From Pantoea trifolii (GTDB lineage Bacteria > Pseudomonadota > Gammaproteobacteria > Enterobacterales > Enterobacteriaceae): a DNA stretch of 64,000 nt. Both the position numbers and the translations under genes were made by a program. The notes below the pieces were generated by a model. The model ran no database searches, was not told where the DNA came from, and saw nothing but the letters and a program-made list of their open reading frames with translations. Of the stretch, positions 46,361 through 55,817 are shown in pieces; position 1 is the stretch's first letter; each line of letters starts with the position of its first letter. The DNA is taken from NCBI RefSeq assembly GCF_024506435.1, contig NZ_JANIET010000001.1, positions 1,550,001-1,614,000 of the forward strand, in the 5' to 3' direction.

Positions 46361-46618
46361 ATGCAAGTACTGATTAACGACATCAAACAGATGATTATCG
46401 ACACGCTGAATCTGGAAGATATCAGCCCTGACGACATCGAAACCGACGCGCCGTTGTTTGGCGAGGGGCTGGGCCTCGATTCAATCGATGCGCTGGAGCT
46501 GGGACTGGCGGTGAAAAATCGCTTCGGCGTACAGCTCTCAGCCGAGAGTGAAACGCTGCGCGCGCACTTTTTTTCCGTGGCTACCCTGGCCGCGTTTGTT
46601 GAACAACAGCAAGCCTGA
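46361..46618 (+). CDS. apeE: aryl polyene acyl carrier protein 1
   Basis: This is an 85-residue acyl carrier protein. The phosphopantetheine attachment serine is S41 in GLDSIDALEL, and the helical ACP pattern is clear. It is followed 11 bp later by a second, different ACP. In characterised systems the two carriers hold distinct intermediates (starter and growing polyene). It begins 3 bp after apeD. Confidence 0.9.
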   Translation: MQVLINDIKQMIIDTLNLEDISPDDIETDAPLFGEGLGLDSIDALELGLAVKNRFGVQLSAESETLRAHFFSVATLAAFVEQQQA

Positions 46619-46629
46619 GAACAGCCAAC

Positions 46630-46884
46630 ATGATGAACAAAGACGAAATTTACCAGGAAGTGGCTTCGCTGCTCACCTCGCTGTTTGAAATTGAGCCAGA
46701 CGATATTCGCCCGGACGCCCGCCTGTATGAAGACCTCGAGCTGGATAGCATCGATGCAGTCGATATGGTGGTGCATCTGCAAAAGCGTACTGGCCGCAAA
46801 ATCAAACCGGAAACCTTCCGCGCGGTGCGTACCGTGCAGGACGTGGTGGATGCCGTCGACCAACTGATGCGCGACGAAGCCTGA
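46630..46884 (+). CDS. apeF: aryl polyene acyl carrier protein 2
   Basis: This is an 84-residue acyl carrier protein with the carrier serine at S40 in ELDSIDAVDM. It differs clearly from the first ACP outside the DSID core. Two adjacent ATGs make the start uncertain by one codon. It lies between apeE and the membrane protein gene with short spacers. Confidence 0.9.
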   Translation: MMNKDEIYQEVASLLTSLFEIEPDDIRPDARLYEDLELDSIDAVDMVVHLQKRTGRKIKPETFRAVRTVQDVVDAVDQLMRDEA

Positions 46885-46888
46885 TCGT

Positions 46889-47443
46889 ATGCTGCTGCGG
46901 CTGCTAAACGGCGTGGCGCTGCTGGCGTGGCCGTTTCTGGTGTGGTTGACCATCACCCAGCCACAGTGGCGCGGCGTGACGGTTCTGCTGGCGCTGCTGT
47001 TTGTGCTGCGCGTCTGGACGCTGCGCCGTGCCGCCGGGCCGATGGCGCGCGTGATGCTGCTGCTGGCACTGGTCGGCAGCGCGTTATGCCTCGCCAGTCT
47101 GCTGCTGCGATCGCAACATCTGCTGTTGTGGTATCCGCTGGTGGTCAATACGCTGATGCTGCTGCTGTTTGGCGGGTCATTGTGGAGCCCCATGCCGCTG
47201 GTTGAGCGGCTGGCGCGGCTGCGCGAACCGGATCTGCCACCGCGCGCGGTGCGTTATACCCGCCGCGTGACGCAAGTGTGGTGCGGCTTTTTCATCTTCA
47301 ACGGCAGCGTGGCGTTGCTCACCTGCCTGCTCAATGATGTCACGCTTTGGACACTCTGGAACGGGTGCATCAGCTATTTGCTGATGGGCACGCTGATGGG
47401 CGGCGAATGGCTGCTGCGTCAGCGCATAAGGAAACAGGCATGA
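46889..47443 (+). CDS. apeG: aryl polyene cluster COG4648-type membrane protein
   Basis: This is a 184-residue integral membrane protein with about five or six hydrophobic helices, resembling the COG4648 family found in aryl polyene and xanthomonadin-type clusters. It shows WYPLVVNTLMLLLFGGSLWS and a C-terminal LWNGCISYLLMGTLMGGEWL. The role is unknown; it may anchor the biosynthetic complex. The stop overlaps the next start (ATGA). Confidence 0.82.
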   Translation: MLLRLLNGVALLAWPFLVWLTITQPQWRGVTVLLALLFVLRVWTLRRAAGPMARVMLLLALVGSALCLASLLLRSQHLLLWYPLVVNTLMLLLFGGSLWSPMPLVERLARLREPDLPPRAVRYTRRVTQVWCGFFIFNGSVALLTCLLNDVTLWTLWNGCISYLLMGTLMGGEWLLRQRIRKQA

Positions 47444-48768
47444 ACCTACATAGCCTTCGCGACTGGCTCAGCGCGCCGGATCGCATGGTGGCCTGGCACG
47501 GCCAACAGCAATATACGCTGCACACTTTGCGTCAGCAGGTGCAGGCGCTGGTCGATCGGCTGCAAAACCAACCCGGCCAATATTGGGCGCTGTGCTTTGA
47601 TAACAGCTATGCCTTCACCGCCGCGCTGCTGGCGCTGTGGCATGCCGGTAAAACGCCGGTGATCCCCGGACACAGTCGCGCGGCGCAGTTGGAAGAGATG
47701 GCCGACAGCCTCGATGGCGTGATCAGCGATATGCCGCTGGCGGTCTCGCTGCCGCAGTTGCGCTGGGACGACGCACTGGCGAGCGGTGCGTTACCGCCGA
47801 TCGCCGCCGATGCCTCGCTGGTGCTGTTCACGTCCGGTTCAACTGGCACGCCGCGTCGCGTGGTGAAATCGCTGCGCGCGCTGGATCTTGAAGCTTGCTG
47901 GCTCAACACCTTGTGGGGCGCACGCTTACGTGATTGCCATGTGATTGCCTCCGTCAGCCATCAGCATCTGTATGGCCTGAGTTTTCGCATCGTGTTGCCG
48001 ATGGCGCTGGGTTTACCCTTCGCCGCGCAGCAAATTTTCTACAGCGAACAGCTGGCCGATCAATCAAGCGATCGTCGCTACGCGTTTATTAGCAGCCCGG
48101 CGTTTTTGCGTCGTCTCGATCCTGCGTTAGCCGGGCCGCGCTGTGAGCTGATCGTCTCCGCCGGTGGCGCATTGCCGTGGACGGCGGCGCAGCATGCGCA
48201 ACAGGCGCTAAGCTGCACGGTTGATGAAATTTATGGCAGTACCGAAACCGGCGTGATTGGCTGGCGCTGCGCCCGCGAGGAGAACGCGCTGTGGCACTGT
48301 TTCCCGCAGATTACGTTGCGTGAGCAGGAAGCTGGACGCTGGCGGGTGTTTTCCGCTTTGCTGGAAACCGATGCCGGTTGCGCGCTCGACGATCGTATCG
48401 TGCAGCATCCGTCCGGGCAGTTTCAGCTGGCGGGGAGGCAGGATCGCGTGGTGAAGATTGAGGATAAGCGCGTCTCGCTAAGTGAGATTGAACGCCGCCT
48501 GCTGGCGCTGCCCGGTGTGGACGATGCCGCCGCGCTGGCAATTCAGCGTCACGGTCGTCACGCGATTGGCGTGGTGCTGGCGCTGCCTGAGATGCTGGAT
48601 GCGGCGGCGCTGCATCAGCTAAAAATGGAGTGGAAACGCGCGCTGCAACCCTGGCTGGAGCCGGTGGCGATGCCGCGCTACTGGCGCGTGGTGACAACCA
48701 TTCCTGTCACCGCACAGAGTAAACGCGCCTGGCCACAAATTGAGGAGTTGTTTGATGTTGCCGGTTGA
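47440..48768 (+). CDS. apeH: aryl polyene acyl/aryl-CoA (ACP) ligase
   Basis: This is a 442-residue AMP-binding enzyme. The P-loop-like A3 motif is LVLFTSGSTGTPRRVVKS, A5 is DEIYGSTETGVIGWR, and the C-terminal GRQDRVVKIEDKRVSLSEIE contains A8. ApeH-type enzymes activate the aryl starter, 4-hydroxybenzoate in studied systems, for loading on an ACP. The ATG at 47440 has AAGGAA upstream; an earlier in-frame ATG inside apeG is rejected. It overlaps the next gene by 14 bp. Confidence 0.86.
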   Translation: MNLHSLRDWLSAPDRMVAWHGQQQYTLHTLRQQVQALVDRLQNQPGQYWALCFDNSYAFTAALLALWHAGKTPVIPGHSRAAQLEEMADSLDGVISDMPLAVSLPQLRWDDALASGALPPIAADASLVLFTSGSTGTPRRVVKSLRALDLEACWLNTLWGARLRDCHVIASVSHQHLYGLSFRIVLPMALGLPFAAQQIFYSEQLADQSSDRRYAFISSPAFLRRLDPALAGPRCELIVSAGGALPWTAAQHAQQALSCTVDEIYGSTETGVIGWRCAREENALWHCFPQITLREQEAGRWRVFSALLETDAGCALDDRIVQHPSGQFQLAGRQDRVVKIEDKRVSLSEIERRLLALPGVDDAAALAIQRHGRHAIGVVLALPEMLDAAALHQLKMEWKRALQPWLEPVAMPRYWRVVTTIPVTAQSKRAWPQIEELFDVAG

Positions 48769-49102
48769 ACTGCATGCCGAACAGCAGGGCGATGCACTGA
48801 CATTGCGCCTGCACGTTGCCGCCGATCTGTTTTGGTTTCGCGGCCATTTCCCAACGCTGCCGATTCTGCCCGGTGTGGCGCAACTTGACTGGGCGCTGCA
48901 TTATGGCCTGACGCGGTTAGCTGTCGGGAAATCCTTTGCTGCCATCGACAATATTAAGTTCCAGCAGCCGGTGCCGCCGGATGCCGAACTGCAATTACAG
49001 CTGCAGTGGCAGGCAGATAAATCGCTACTCAGTTTCAGCTACAGCCTGATCAACGGCGACGTGGCAACGATCGCCAGCAGCGGGAAGATCCGCCTGTGTT
49101 AA
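48755..49102 (+). CDS. apeI: aryl polyene 3-hydroxyacyl-ACP dehydratase (FabZ-like)
   Basis: This is a 115-residue single hot-dog domain with the FabA/FabZ signature WFRGHFPTLPILPGVAQLDW containing the catalytic His. It dehydrates 3-hydroxyacyl-ACP to build the conjugated chain. GAGGAG lies before the ATG, within the end of the ligase gene. Partner ApeP is encoded about 6.7 kb downstream; the two are known to form a heteromeric dehydratase. Confidence 0.85.
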   Translation: MLPVELHAEQQGDALTLRLHVAADLFWFRGHFPTLPILPGVAQLDWALHYGLTRLAVGKSFAAIDNIKFQQPVPPDAELQLQLQWQADKSLLSFSYSLINGDVATIASSGKIRLC

Positions 49103-50790
49103 GCCCTGACTTCACGCCCTGCATACTGATTCCCTGCTATAACCACGGCGCAATGCTGGCGTCGGTGCTGGCGCGGCTGGCACCATTTAACTTGCCGGTG
49201 ATTCTGGTGGATGACGGCAGCGATACCATCACCAAACAGCAGATTGCAGCGCTGGATGCGCCACAGTTGCAGGTGCTGACGCTGCCGCATAATCAGGGCA
49301 AAGGCGCGGCGGTGATTGCCGGTTTGCGCGCGGCGGCGGCGGCGGGTTATAGCCACGCGCTGCAGCTCGATGCCGATGGACAACATCAGGTGGAAGATAC
49401 GCCGCGCATGCTAGCCGAAGCGCAGCGTTATCCGCACAGCCTGATCTCCGGTCAGCCGCTTTACGACGCCTCGATTCCCAAATCGCGCCTGTATGGCCGC
49501 TACATTACCCATTTCTGGGTGTGGGTGGAAACGCTGTCGTTTTCGCTGAAAGACAGCATGTGCGGCTTCCGCGTCTATCCGCTCGCAGCGTCGCTGGCGT
49601 TGTGCGATCGACTCCCGATTGGGCAGCGCATGGATTTCGACACTGAAATCATGGTGCGTCTTTATTGGCAGGGCACGCCAAGCCGTTTTATCACCACCCG
49701 CGTAACCTATCCGGCCAGCGGCGTGTCGCACTTTGACGCGCTGCGTGACAACCTGCGCATCTCATGGATGCACACGCGTCTGTTCTTCGGCATGTTGCCG
49801 CGCATCCCGCAATTACTGCGCCAGCGTGGCGATGCGCAGCACTGGTCGGCGACGCCGGAAAGGCGCGGGCAGAGCGGTTTGCGCTTTATGCTGTGGCTCT
49901 ATCGTCGTGCTGGGCGCTTACCCTTTATCTTACTGCTGTGGCCGGTGGTGGCGGTTTACTGGCTAACTGGACGCACTGCGCGCGCCGCTTCGCAGCAGTG
50001 GCTGACGCGCGTGCAGGCGGTGGCGCAACAGCAGAATATCGCGCTGCCTGCGCCGCTCAACAGCTATCGTCACTTCCTGCGTTTCGGTTACAGCATGCTG
50101 GATAAAGTCGCCAGCTGGCGCGGCGATCTACAATGGGGACGCGACATCGATTTCGCGCCCGGTGCCGAAGCCACCATTCGCGCCGCCGAAGGCAAAGGCC
50201 ATTTGATTCTCGCTTCACATCTCGGTGATATCGAAGCCTGTCGCGCGATGGCCAAACAGGTCAGCGGATTGGTGATTAACGCGCTGGTGTTTACCGATAA
50301 TGCGCAGCGCTTCCGCGAGGTGCTGGAGAGCATTGCGCCACAGGCGGGCGTGAATCTGATGCCGGTCACCGATATCGGCCCGGATACCGCCATTTTGCTG
50401 CAGCAAAAACTGGATGCCGGTGAATGGGTGGCGATTGTTGGCGATCGCACCGCCGTGCATCGCCAGCGTGGCGGCGAACGTCGCGTGGTGTGGAGCGAGT
50501 TTATGGGCCAGCGCGCGCCGTTTCCGCAGGGACCGTTTGTGCTGGCGGCGGCGTTACGCTGTCCGGTGCTGCTGATGTTTGCCCTGCGTGAACAGGGCCG
50601 TTTGCGGGTGCATTGCGAAGCCTTTGCCGATCCGCTCTCGCTGCCGCGCGCGCAGCGCCAGCAGGCGTTACAAGCCACCGTTGATCGCTATGCCGAACGG
50701 CTACAACAGCACGCGCTGATGGCGCCGCTGGACTGGTTTAACTTTTACGATTTCTGGACGTTGCCCGAGGAGAAAAGCCGCGATGAGTGA
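49096..50790 (+). CDS. apeJ: aryl polyene glycosyltransferase/acyltransferase fusion
   Basis: This is a 564-residue two-domain protein. Residues 1-240 form a GT-A family 2 glycosyltransferase (ILVDDGSDTITKQQ, LQLDADGQHQVEDT). A hydrophobic linker (LPFILLLWPVVAVYWLTGR) follows, and residues 295-560 form an LpxL/HtrB-like lysophospholipid acyltransferase (ILASHLGDIEACRAMAK with HX4E, then VAIVGDRTAVHRQRGGERRV). It probably builds the lipid anchor of the polyene at the inner membrane. The start is GTG, overlapping apeI by 7 bp. Confidence 0.87.
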   Translation: MLSPDFTPCILIPCYNHGAMLASVLARLAPFNLPVILVDDGSDTITKQQIAALDAPQLQVLTLPHNQGKGAAVIAGLRAAAAAGYSHALQLDADGQHQVEDTPRMLAEAQRYPHSLISGQPLYDASIPKSRLYGRYITHFWVWVETLSFSLKDSMCGFRVYPLAASLALCDRLPIGQRMDFDTEIMVRLYWQGTPSRFITTRVTYPASGVSHFDALRDNLRISWMHTRLFFGMLPRIPQLLRQRGDAQHWSATPERRGQSGLRFMLWLYRRAGRLPFILLLWPVVAVYWLTGRTARAASQQWLTRVQAVAQQQNIALPAPLNSYRHFLRFGYSMLDKVASWRGDLQWGRDIDFAPGAEATIRAAEGKGHLILASHLGDIEACRAMAKQVSGLVINALVFTDNAQRFREVLESIAPQAGVNLMPVTDIGPDTAILLQQKLDAGEWVAIVGDRTAVHRQRGGERRVVWSEFMGQRAPFPQGPFVLAAALRCPVLLMFALREQGRLRVHCEAFADPLSLPRAQRQQALQATVDRYAERLQQHALMAPLDWFNFYDFWTLPEEKSRDE

Positions 50791-51199
50791 ACGCATCTAC
50801 CGCGCTGAGGTGGACATTACCGTGTCGTTTCACGACTGCGATCCGATGGGCGTGGTGTGGCACGGCAACTATTTCCGCTTTTTTGAAGTGGCGCGCGAAG
50901 CCTTGCTGCGCAGCGTCAATTACAGCTACAGCGAAATGGCCGCCAGCGGCTACGTCTGGCCGGTGGTGGATACCCACGTGAAATACCGCCAGCCGCTGCG
51001 CTGCGAAGAGGTGGTGCGCGTCGCCGCCAGTATCAGCGAATACGAAAACCGCTTGCGCATCGATTACGTGATCCGCAACGCGGCGGGGCAGGTGACCACC
51101 AAAGCCCACACGCTGCAGGTGGCGGTAAATGCGACCACGCAGGAGATGTGTTTTGTCTCGCCCGATATTCTGTTTGAACGCCTGGGAGTGAAACCGTGA
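50783..51199 (+). CDS. apeK: aryl polyene acyl-CoA/ACP thioesterase
   Basis: This is a 138-residue 4-hydroxybenzoyl-CoA-thioesterase-type hot-dog protein. It carries the motif FHDCDPMGVVWHGNYFRFFE, with the Asp typical of YbgC-like enzymes. It may edit or release carrier-bound intermediates. It overlaps apeJ by 8 bp and apeL by 4 bp. Confidence 0.87.
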   Translation: MSERIYRAEVDITVSFHDCDPMGVVWHGNYFRFFEVAREALLRSVNYSYSEMAASGYVWPVVDTHVKYRQPLRCEEVVRVAASISEYENRLRIDYVIRNAAGQVTTKAHTLQVAVNATTQEMCFVSPDILFERLGVKP

Positions 51200-51807
51200 T
51201 CAGAATCCTTTGTCTGCTGCTGCTGGTGATCTGTGCCAACGCCAGCGCGGTTACGCTCGAGCAGCTGCAACAGCGCTTCGCCAGCCAACCGGTGATCCGC
51301 GCCAATTTTGTTCAGGTGCGCACCATTGCTGGCATGGCGCAGCCGCTAGTGTCACGCGGTCAGCTATTGATCGCCCAGCAGCAGGGTTTGTGGTGGCAGC
51401 AAGCCACGCCGTTCCCGCTGATGCTGATCCTCGATGATAAGCGCATGGTGCAGAGCATGAGCGGCCAGCCGCCGCAGGTGATCACTGCCGACAGCAATCC
51501 GCAGATGTTCCAGTTCAACCATCTGTTGCGCGCGCTGTTCCAGGCAGATGAAAAGGTACTGCGCGAGAACTTTGCGCTCGATTTCCACGATCTGGGCAAC
51601 CACCGCTGGCAGCTTGGCCTGACGCCGAAAGCCGCGCCGTTAAATAAGATCTTTAACCGTATCGATCTGCAGGGCGAAGCCTTCCTCAACCGCATCACGC
51701 TGGATGACAAGCAGGGCGATAAAACCGAGATCACCCTCAGCGCTACCCGCACCGAACCTAAACAGTTAACCGATGAAGAGCGAGCCCGTTTTGCCCCAGC
51801 GCAGTGA
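51196..51807 (+). CDS. apeL: aryl polyene LolA-like periplasmic carrier
   Basis: This is a 203-residue exported protein with a signal peptide (MIRILCLLLLVICANASAVT) and the outer-membrane lipoprotein carrier (LolA/DUF4908-like) fold. It shows FASQPVIRANFVQVRTIAGM, GLWWQQATPFPLMLILDDKR and LDDKQGDKTEITLS. It should ferry the lipid-anchored polyene across the periplasm. The start is GTG; the end overlaps the MMPL transporter gene by 35 bp. Confidence 0.85.
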   Translation: MIRILCLLLLVICANASAVTLEQLQQRFASQPVIRANFVQVRTIAGMAQPLVSRGQLLIAQQQGLWWQQATPFPLMLILDDKRMVQSMSGQPPQVITADSNPQMFQFNHLLRALFQADEKVLRENFALDFHDLGNHRWQLGLTPKAAPLNKIFNRIDLQGEAFLNRITLDDKQGDKTEITLSATRTEPKQLTDEERARFAPAQ

Positions 51808-54094
51808 GAAAACCGTTGCGCTGCTGTGGCTGGCGGTGTGCCTGACGTTAGCGCTGGTGCTGGCGGTGTTGCTGCCGCGCAGCCAGCTGAACAGCAGCGT
51901 GCTGGCGTTATTGCCGCAGCAGAACCTCGGCCAGGCACCGGCTGAGATCCAGCACGGCTTTATGCAGCGCCTCGATCGTCAACTGGTGTGGCTGGTGAGC
52001 GCCAACGATCAAGACGGCGATGCGGTCGCGGCCTGGTGGCAAGCGCAGCTGCAAGCTTTGCCGATGCTGAAACAGGTCAGCGGCGCGCTGGATGACGACC
52101 AGATGCAGCGTTGGGGCGCCTATGCGTTTCAGCATCGCAACGGTTTGATCGATCCGGCCACGCGCGCGCGCTTGCAGAACGGCGGCGGCGCGCAGGCTGA
52201 CTGGATACTGGCGCAGCTGTTCTCGGCCTTCGCGGGCGTCGGCAGCAAAGAGATCGGCAACGATCCGTTGCTGCTGGTGCGCGGCGCGCAATTAGCGTTG
52301 CAGCAGAGTGCCAACAAAATGCTGCTGCATAACGGTTGGCTGACGGTCAACGATGCGCAGCAGCGCCGCTGGTATTTCCTGCACGGTGAACTGGCGAGCA
52401 ATGCTTTCAGTATCAAAGAGAGCCATCAGCTGGTGACCGCACTCAATCAGCTGGAGCAACAGCTGAAAACCCGCTGGCCGGATGCGCAGCTGCTGACGCG
52501 CGGCACGGTGCTGTTCAGTGACAATGCCAGCCAGCGCGCGCAGCATGATGTCGAAACCCTCGGCAGTGCGACGTTAGCGGGATTGCTGCTGCTGGTGTGG
52601 CTGGTCTTTCGCTCATTACGGCCGTTGGCGCTGTGCGCATTGTCGGTGGCGATTGGCGCGATGGCGGGCACGGTGCTAACGCTGCTCTGTTTTGGTGAGC
52701 TGCATCTCACCACGTTAGTGATGAGCCTCAGCATTGTCGGTATCTCCGCCGATTATACGCTTTACTACCTGACGGAACGCATGGTGCACGGCGAGCAAGC
52801 CACGCCATGGCAAAGCTTGCATAAGGTGCGCGGCACGCTGCTGCTGGCGCTGGGTACCACGGCGATTGCCTGGCTACTGATGCTGCTGGCACCGTTCCCC
52901 GGCTTGCGTCAGCTGGCGGTGTTTGCTGCCAGCGGATTGAGCGCGTCCTGCCTGACGGTGATCTGTTTTTATCCGTGGCTGGTGCGCGGTTTACCGGTGC
53001 GACCGATTCCGGCGATGGTGTGGCTGGCGCGCTGGCTGGCCGCGTGGCGGCGCAATAACGGGCTGAAGCGCGGCTTACCGGCGCTGGTGGCGATCTATGC
53101 GCTGAGCGGCATGCTACAACTCAAAGTCGATGATGATATTGCGCATCTGCAAAGCGCACCGGCGCAACTGTTAGCGCAGGATCGTCAGCTGGCGCAGCTG
53201 ACCGGTCAGCAGGCCGATCAAACCTGGTTTGTGGTGTGGGGCGATGATGAACAGCAAGCGCTGCAGCGGCTGAGCGCGCTGGCGCCGCAGCTACAGCAGG
53301 CGCAGCAGCAAGGCTGGCTTGCGAGTTATCGCGTGCTGCCGCTCAGTTCGCTGGCGCAGCAGCAGCAGGATGTAGCGCTGCTACAGCAGGCCGCACCCAC
53401 CATTCTGGACCGACTGAAGCAGGCGGGCATCACGGTGGCGAATGCCAATCTCAACGCCATGCCGGTGATCGCCGCCGACTGGCTGGCGAGCCCGCTGAGT
53501 GAAGGTTGGCGGCTGCTGTGGCTGTCGCTGCCGGACGGACGCAGCAGCGTGCTGGTGCCGATCGGCGGCGTTAAAAACAGTGCCGCGCTGCAGCAGCTGG
53601 CATCCCAGCAAGCGGGCGTCAGCTGGGTTGATCGCAAGGCCAACTATGATGAACTGTTCCGCTTCTGGCGCACGCTGCTGAGCGGATTGCTGGCGCTGGC
53701 GTTATTGCTGATTACCGCCAGCTACATGCTGCGACTGGGCGTGAAAGCCGGCCTGCGCAGCGCGCTGCCGTCGTGGCTGTCGCTGGCGGCGGCGCTGGCG
53801 ACCTTGGGCTGGATCGGCGCGAGCCTCAATCTGTTTGCCTTGCTGGCGCTGATTCTGGTGCTGGGCATCGGCATCAACTACACGCTGTTCTTCAGCAATC
53901 CGCGCGGCACGCCGTTAACCTCGATGCTGGCGGTGACGCTGGCGATGATGACCACGCTGTTAACGCTCGGCATGCTGGTGTTCAGCAGCACCGCCGCAAT
54001 CAGCGGTTTCGGTACCGTGTTATGCAGCGGGATTTTTTGTGCATTCTTGCTGGCGCCGTTGGCGCTGGCTCCGGGGAAAAGGAAGCAACGATGA
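51773..54094 (+). CDS. apeM: aryl polyene MMPL/RND-type exporter
   Basis: This is a 773-residue MMPL-family transporter of the RND superfamily. One N-terminal helix (VALLWLAVCLTLALVLAVLL), a large periplasmic domain, a helix bundle around 260-400 (LTTLVMSLSIVGISADYTLY), a second periplasmic domain and a second bundle (LALILVLGIGINYTLFFSNP) give the two-repeat RND layout. It most likely flips or exports the polyene lipid. It overlaps both neighbours. Confidence 0.9.
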   Translation: MKSEPVLPQRSEKTVALLWLAVCLTLALVLAVLLPRSQLNSSVLALLPQQNLGQAPAEIQHGFMQRLDRQLVWLVSANDQDGDAVAAWWQAQLQALPMLKQVSGALDDDQMQRWGAYAFQHRNGLIDPATRARLQNGGGAQADWILAQLFSAFAGVGSKEIGNDPLLLVRGAQLALQQSANKMLLHNGWLTVNDAQQRRWYFLHGELASNAFSIKESHQLVTALNQLEQQLKTRWPDAQLLTRGTVLFSDNASQRAQHDVETLGSATLAGLLLLVWLVFRSLRPLALCALSVAIGAMAGTVLTLLCFGELHLTTLVMSLSIVGISADYTLYYLTERMVHGEQATPWQSLHKVRGTLLLALGTTAIAWLLMLLAPFPGLRQLAVFAASGLSASCLTVICFYPWLVRGLPVRPIPAMVWLARWLAAWRRNNGLKRGLPALVAIYALSGMLQLKVDDDIAHLQSAPAQLLAQDRQLAQLTGQQADQTWFVVWGDDEQQALQRLSALAPQLQQAQQQGWLASYRVLPLSSLAQQQQDVALLQQAAPTILDRLKQAGITVANANLNAMPVIAADWLASPLSEGWRLLWLSLPDGRSSVLVPIGGVKNSAALQQLASQQAGVSWVDRKANYDELFRFWRTLLSGLLALALLLITASYMLRLGVKAGLRSALPSWLSLAAALATLGWIGASLNLFALLALILVLGIGINYTLFFSNPRGTPLTSMLAVTLAMMTTLLTLGMLVFSSTAAISGFGTVLCSGIFCAFLLAPLALAPGKRKQR

Positions 54095-54663
54095 AAATGG
54101 GCATTTTGCTGCTGTTGAGCCTGCTGGTCAGCGGCTGCGCGCAGCATCAGAGCGATCTCAATCGACCGAGTGCGTGGCTGAAACCGGGCGTGCGCGTCAC
54201 GCTGCCAGCGCCGGGAATTTCACCGGCGTTTCAGCAGCAGCAGTTGCTGACCGGCCACGCCAAAGGCAAAACCCAGTCGCTGCTGGTGCTACTGAGCGCC
54301 GATTCGCAACAGCTGAGCCTCGCCGGTTTGTCATCGCTTGGCATTCGCCTGTTCCGCGTCACCTATGATAAAAACGGCATTCACACGCAGCAGATGATGG
54401 CGCTGCCGGAAATGCCGCCCGCCAGTCAGGTGCTGGCGGATGTGATGCTCAGCCACTGGCCGATCAGCGCATGGCAGCCGCAGTTGCCGCGTGGCTGGAC
54501 GTTGACCGACATCGACGATCGACGCGAGCTGCGCGATCCTTCTGGCAAAGTGGTGACGCTGATTCGCTATCTGCAGCGCGGCGAGTTGCGTGAGCCGATC
54601 AGCATCGACCAACGCGCCTTTGGCTATCAGATTCAAATCCAACATCTGGATGCCTCATCATGA
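54091..54663 (+). CDS. apeN: aryl polyene DUF3261 lipoprotein
   Basis: This is a 190-residue lipoprotein of the DUF3261 family with signal MKMGILLLLSLLVSGC (lipobox VSGC). Conserved segments include LLVLLSADSQQLSLAGLSSL and GIRLFRVTYDKNGI. It probably receives the product at the outer membrane. The ATG overlaps the MMPL stop (ATGA), and the stop overlaps the next ketosynthase start. Confidence 0.85.
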   Translation: MKMGILLLLSLLVSGCAQHQSDLNRPSAWLKPGVRVTLPAPGISPAFQQQQLLTGHAKGKTQSLLVLLSADSQQLSLAGLSSLGIRLFRVTYDKNGIHTQQMMALPEMPPASQVLADVMLSHWPISAWQPQLPRGWTLTDIDDRRELRDPSGKVVTLIRYLQRGELREPISIDQRAFGYQIQIQHLDASS

Positions 54664-55817
54664 TCTACCTCTCCGCCTTTGGCATGGTGAATGCGCTGGG
54701 CAATAACCTGGCGCAGATTGCCGCGCAGCTGCAAGCCGCTGAAGCGCCGGGCATGCAGCCGCGCGACGGCTGGCTGCAAGATGGCAAACGCTGCTGGCTG
54801 GGCGAAGTGCAGGGCGCGTTGCCGCCAATTCCTGCCGCGCTGGCAGCGCATAACACCCGCAACAATCAGCTGTTGCTGGCTGCGCTGGCGCAGATACGCC
54901 CGGCAGTGGATGCGGCCATCGCACAACATGGCCGCGAGCGCGTGGCGATTGTGCTCGGCACCAGCACCTCCGGCGTCGATGAAGGCGATCGTCAGGTAGA
55001 TGACGCATTGCCGGGCTACGATTACCGCATGCAGGAGCTTGGCGATCCGTCGCGTTTCCTGGCGCACTATTTAGAACTGGATGGTCCGGCTTACACCATT
55101 TCGACTGCCTGTTCCTCCAGCGCGCGCGCGATCATCAGCGGCCAACGTTTGATCGATGCCGGATTAGCGGACGTGGCGCTGGTGGGCGGCGCGGATTCGC
55201 TGAGCCGCATGCCGATTAACGGCTTCGCCAGCCTGGATTCGCTCTCTGAGCGTCACTGCGCGCCGTTCAGCGCCGATCGCGACGGCATTTCGATTGGCGA
55301 AGCTGCCGCGCTGCTGCTGCTGACGCGCGAACAGCAGCCGCTGGCGCTGCTCGGTTGTGGTGAATCCTCGGACGCGTGGCACATGTCGGCGCCGCATCCG
55401 GAAGGCATCGGTGCCGAGCGCGCTATGCTGATGGCGCTGCAACAGGCAGGTTTACAGCCGCAGGATGTCGGCTACATCAACCTGCACGGCACCGCTACGC
55501 CGCTGAACGATCAGGTGGAATCGGCGGTGATTCATCGCCTGTTTGGCGACCGCGTGCCGTGCAGCTCAACCAAACACCTTACCGGCCACACGCTGGGCGC
55601 GGCGGGCGCGACCGAAGCGGCTTTGGCTGTACTGATTCTGCAGCAGAATCTGCCGCTGCCGCCGCAGGATTTCTCGCAGTTGGCACGTGATACCTCGCTG
55701 CCGGAATGCGGTTTGATCACCGCGCCGCAGCCATTGGCGCTTCCGGTGATTGCTTCAAATTCGTTTGCTTTTGGCGGGAACAATACCTGCCTGATTGTAG
55801 GAAAGCCTCATGAGTGA
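54660..55817 (+). CDS. apeO: aryl polyene 3-oxoacyl-ACP synthase (elongating ketosynthase)
   Basis: This is a 385-residue FabF-type ketosynthase. The catalytic triad is complete: C151 in ISTACSSSARA, H276 in NLHGTATPLND and H310 in TGHTLGAAGATE. With the cysteine-less ApeC it should form the KS-CLF heterodimer that extends the polyene. It overlaps apeN by 4 bp and apeP by 8 bp. Confidence 0.92.
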   Translation: MIYLSAFGMVNALGNNLAQIAAQLQAAEAPGMQPRDGWLQDGKRCWLGEVQGALPPIPAALAAHNTRNNQLLLAALAQIRPAVDAAIAQHGRERVAIVLGTSTSGVDEGDRQVDDALPGYDYRMQELGDPSRFLAHYLELDGPAYTISTACSSSARAIISGQRLIDAGLADVALVGGADSLSRMPINGFASLDSLSERHCAPFSADRDGISIGEAAALLLLTREQQPLALLGCGESSDAWHMSAPHPEGIGAERAMLMALQQAGLQPQDVGYINLHGTATPLNDQVESAVIHRLFGDRVPCSSTKHLTGHTLGAAGATEAALAVLILQQNLPLPPQDFSQLARDTSLPECGLITAPQPLALPVIASNSFAFGGNNTCLIVGKPHE

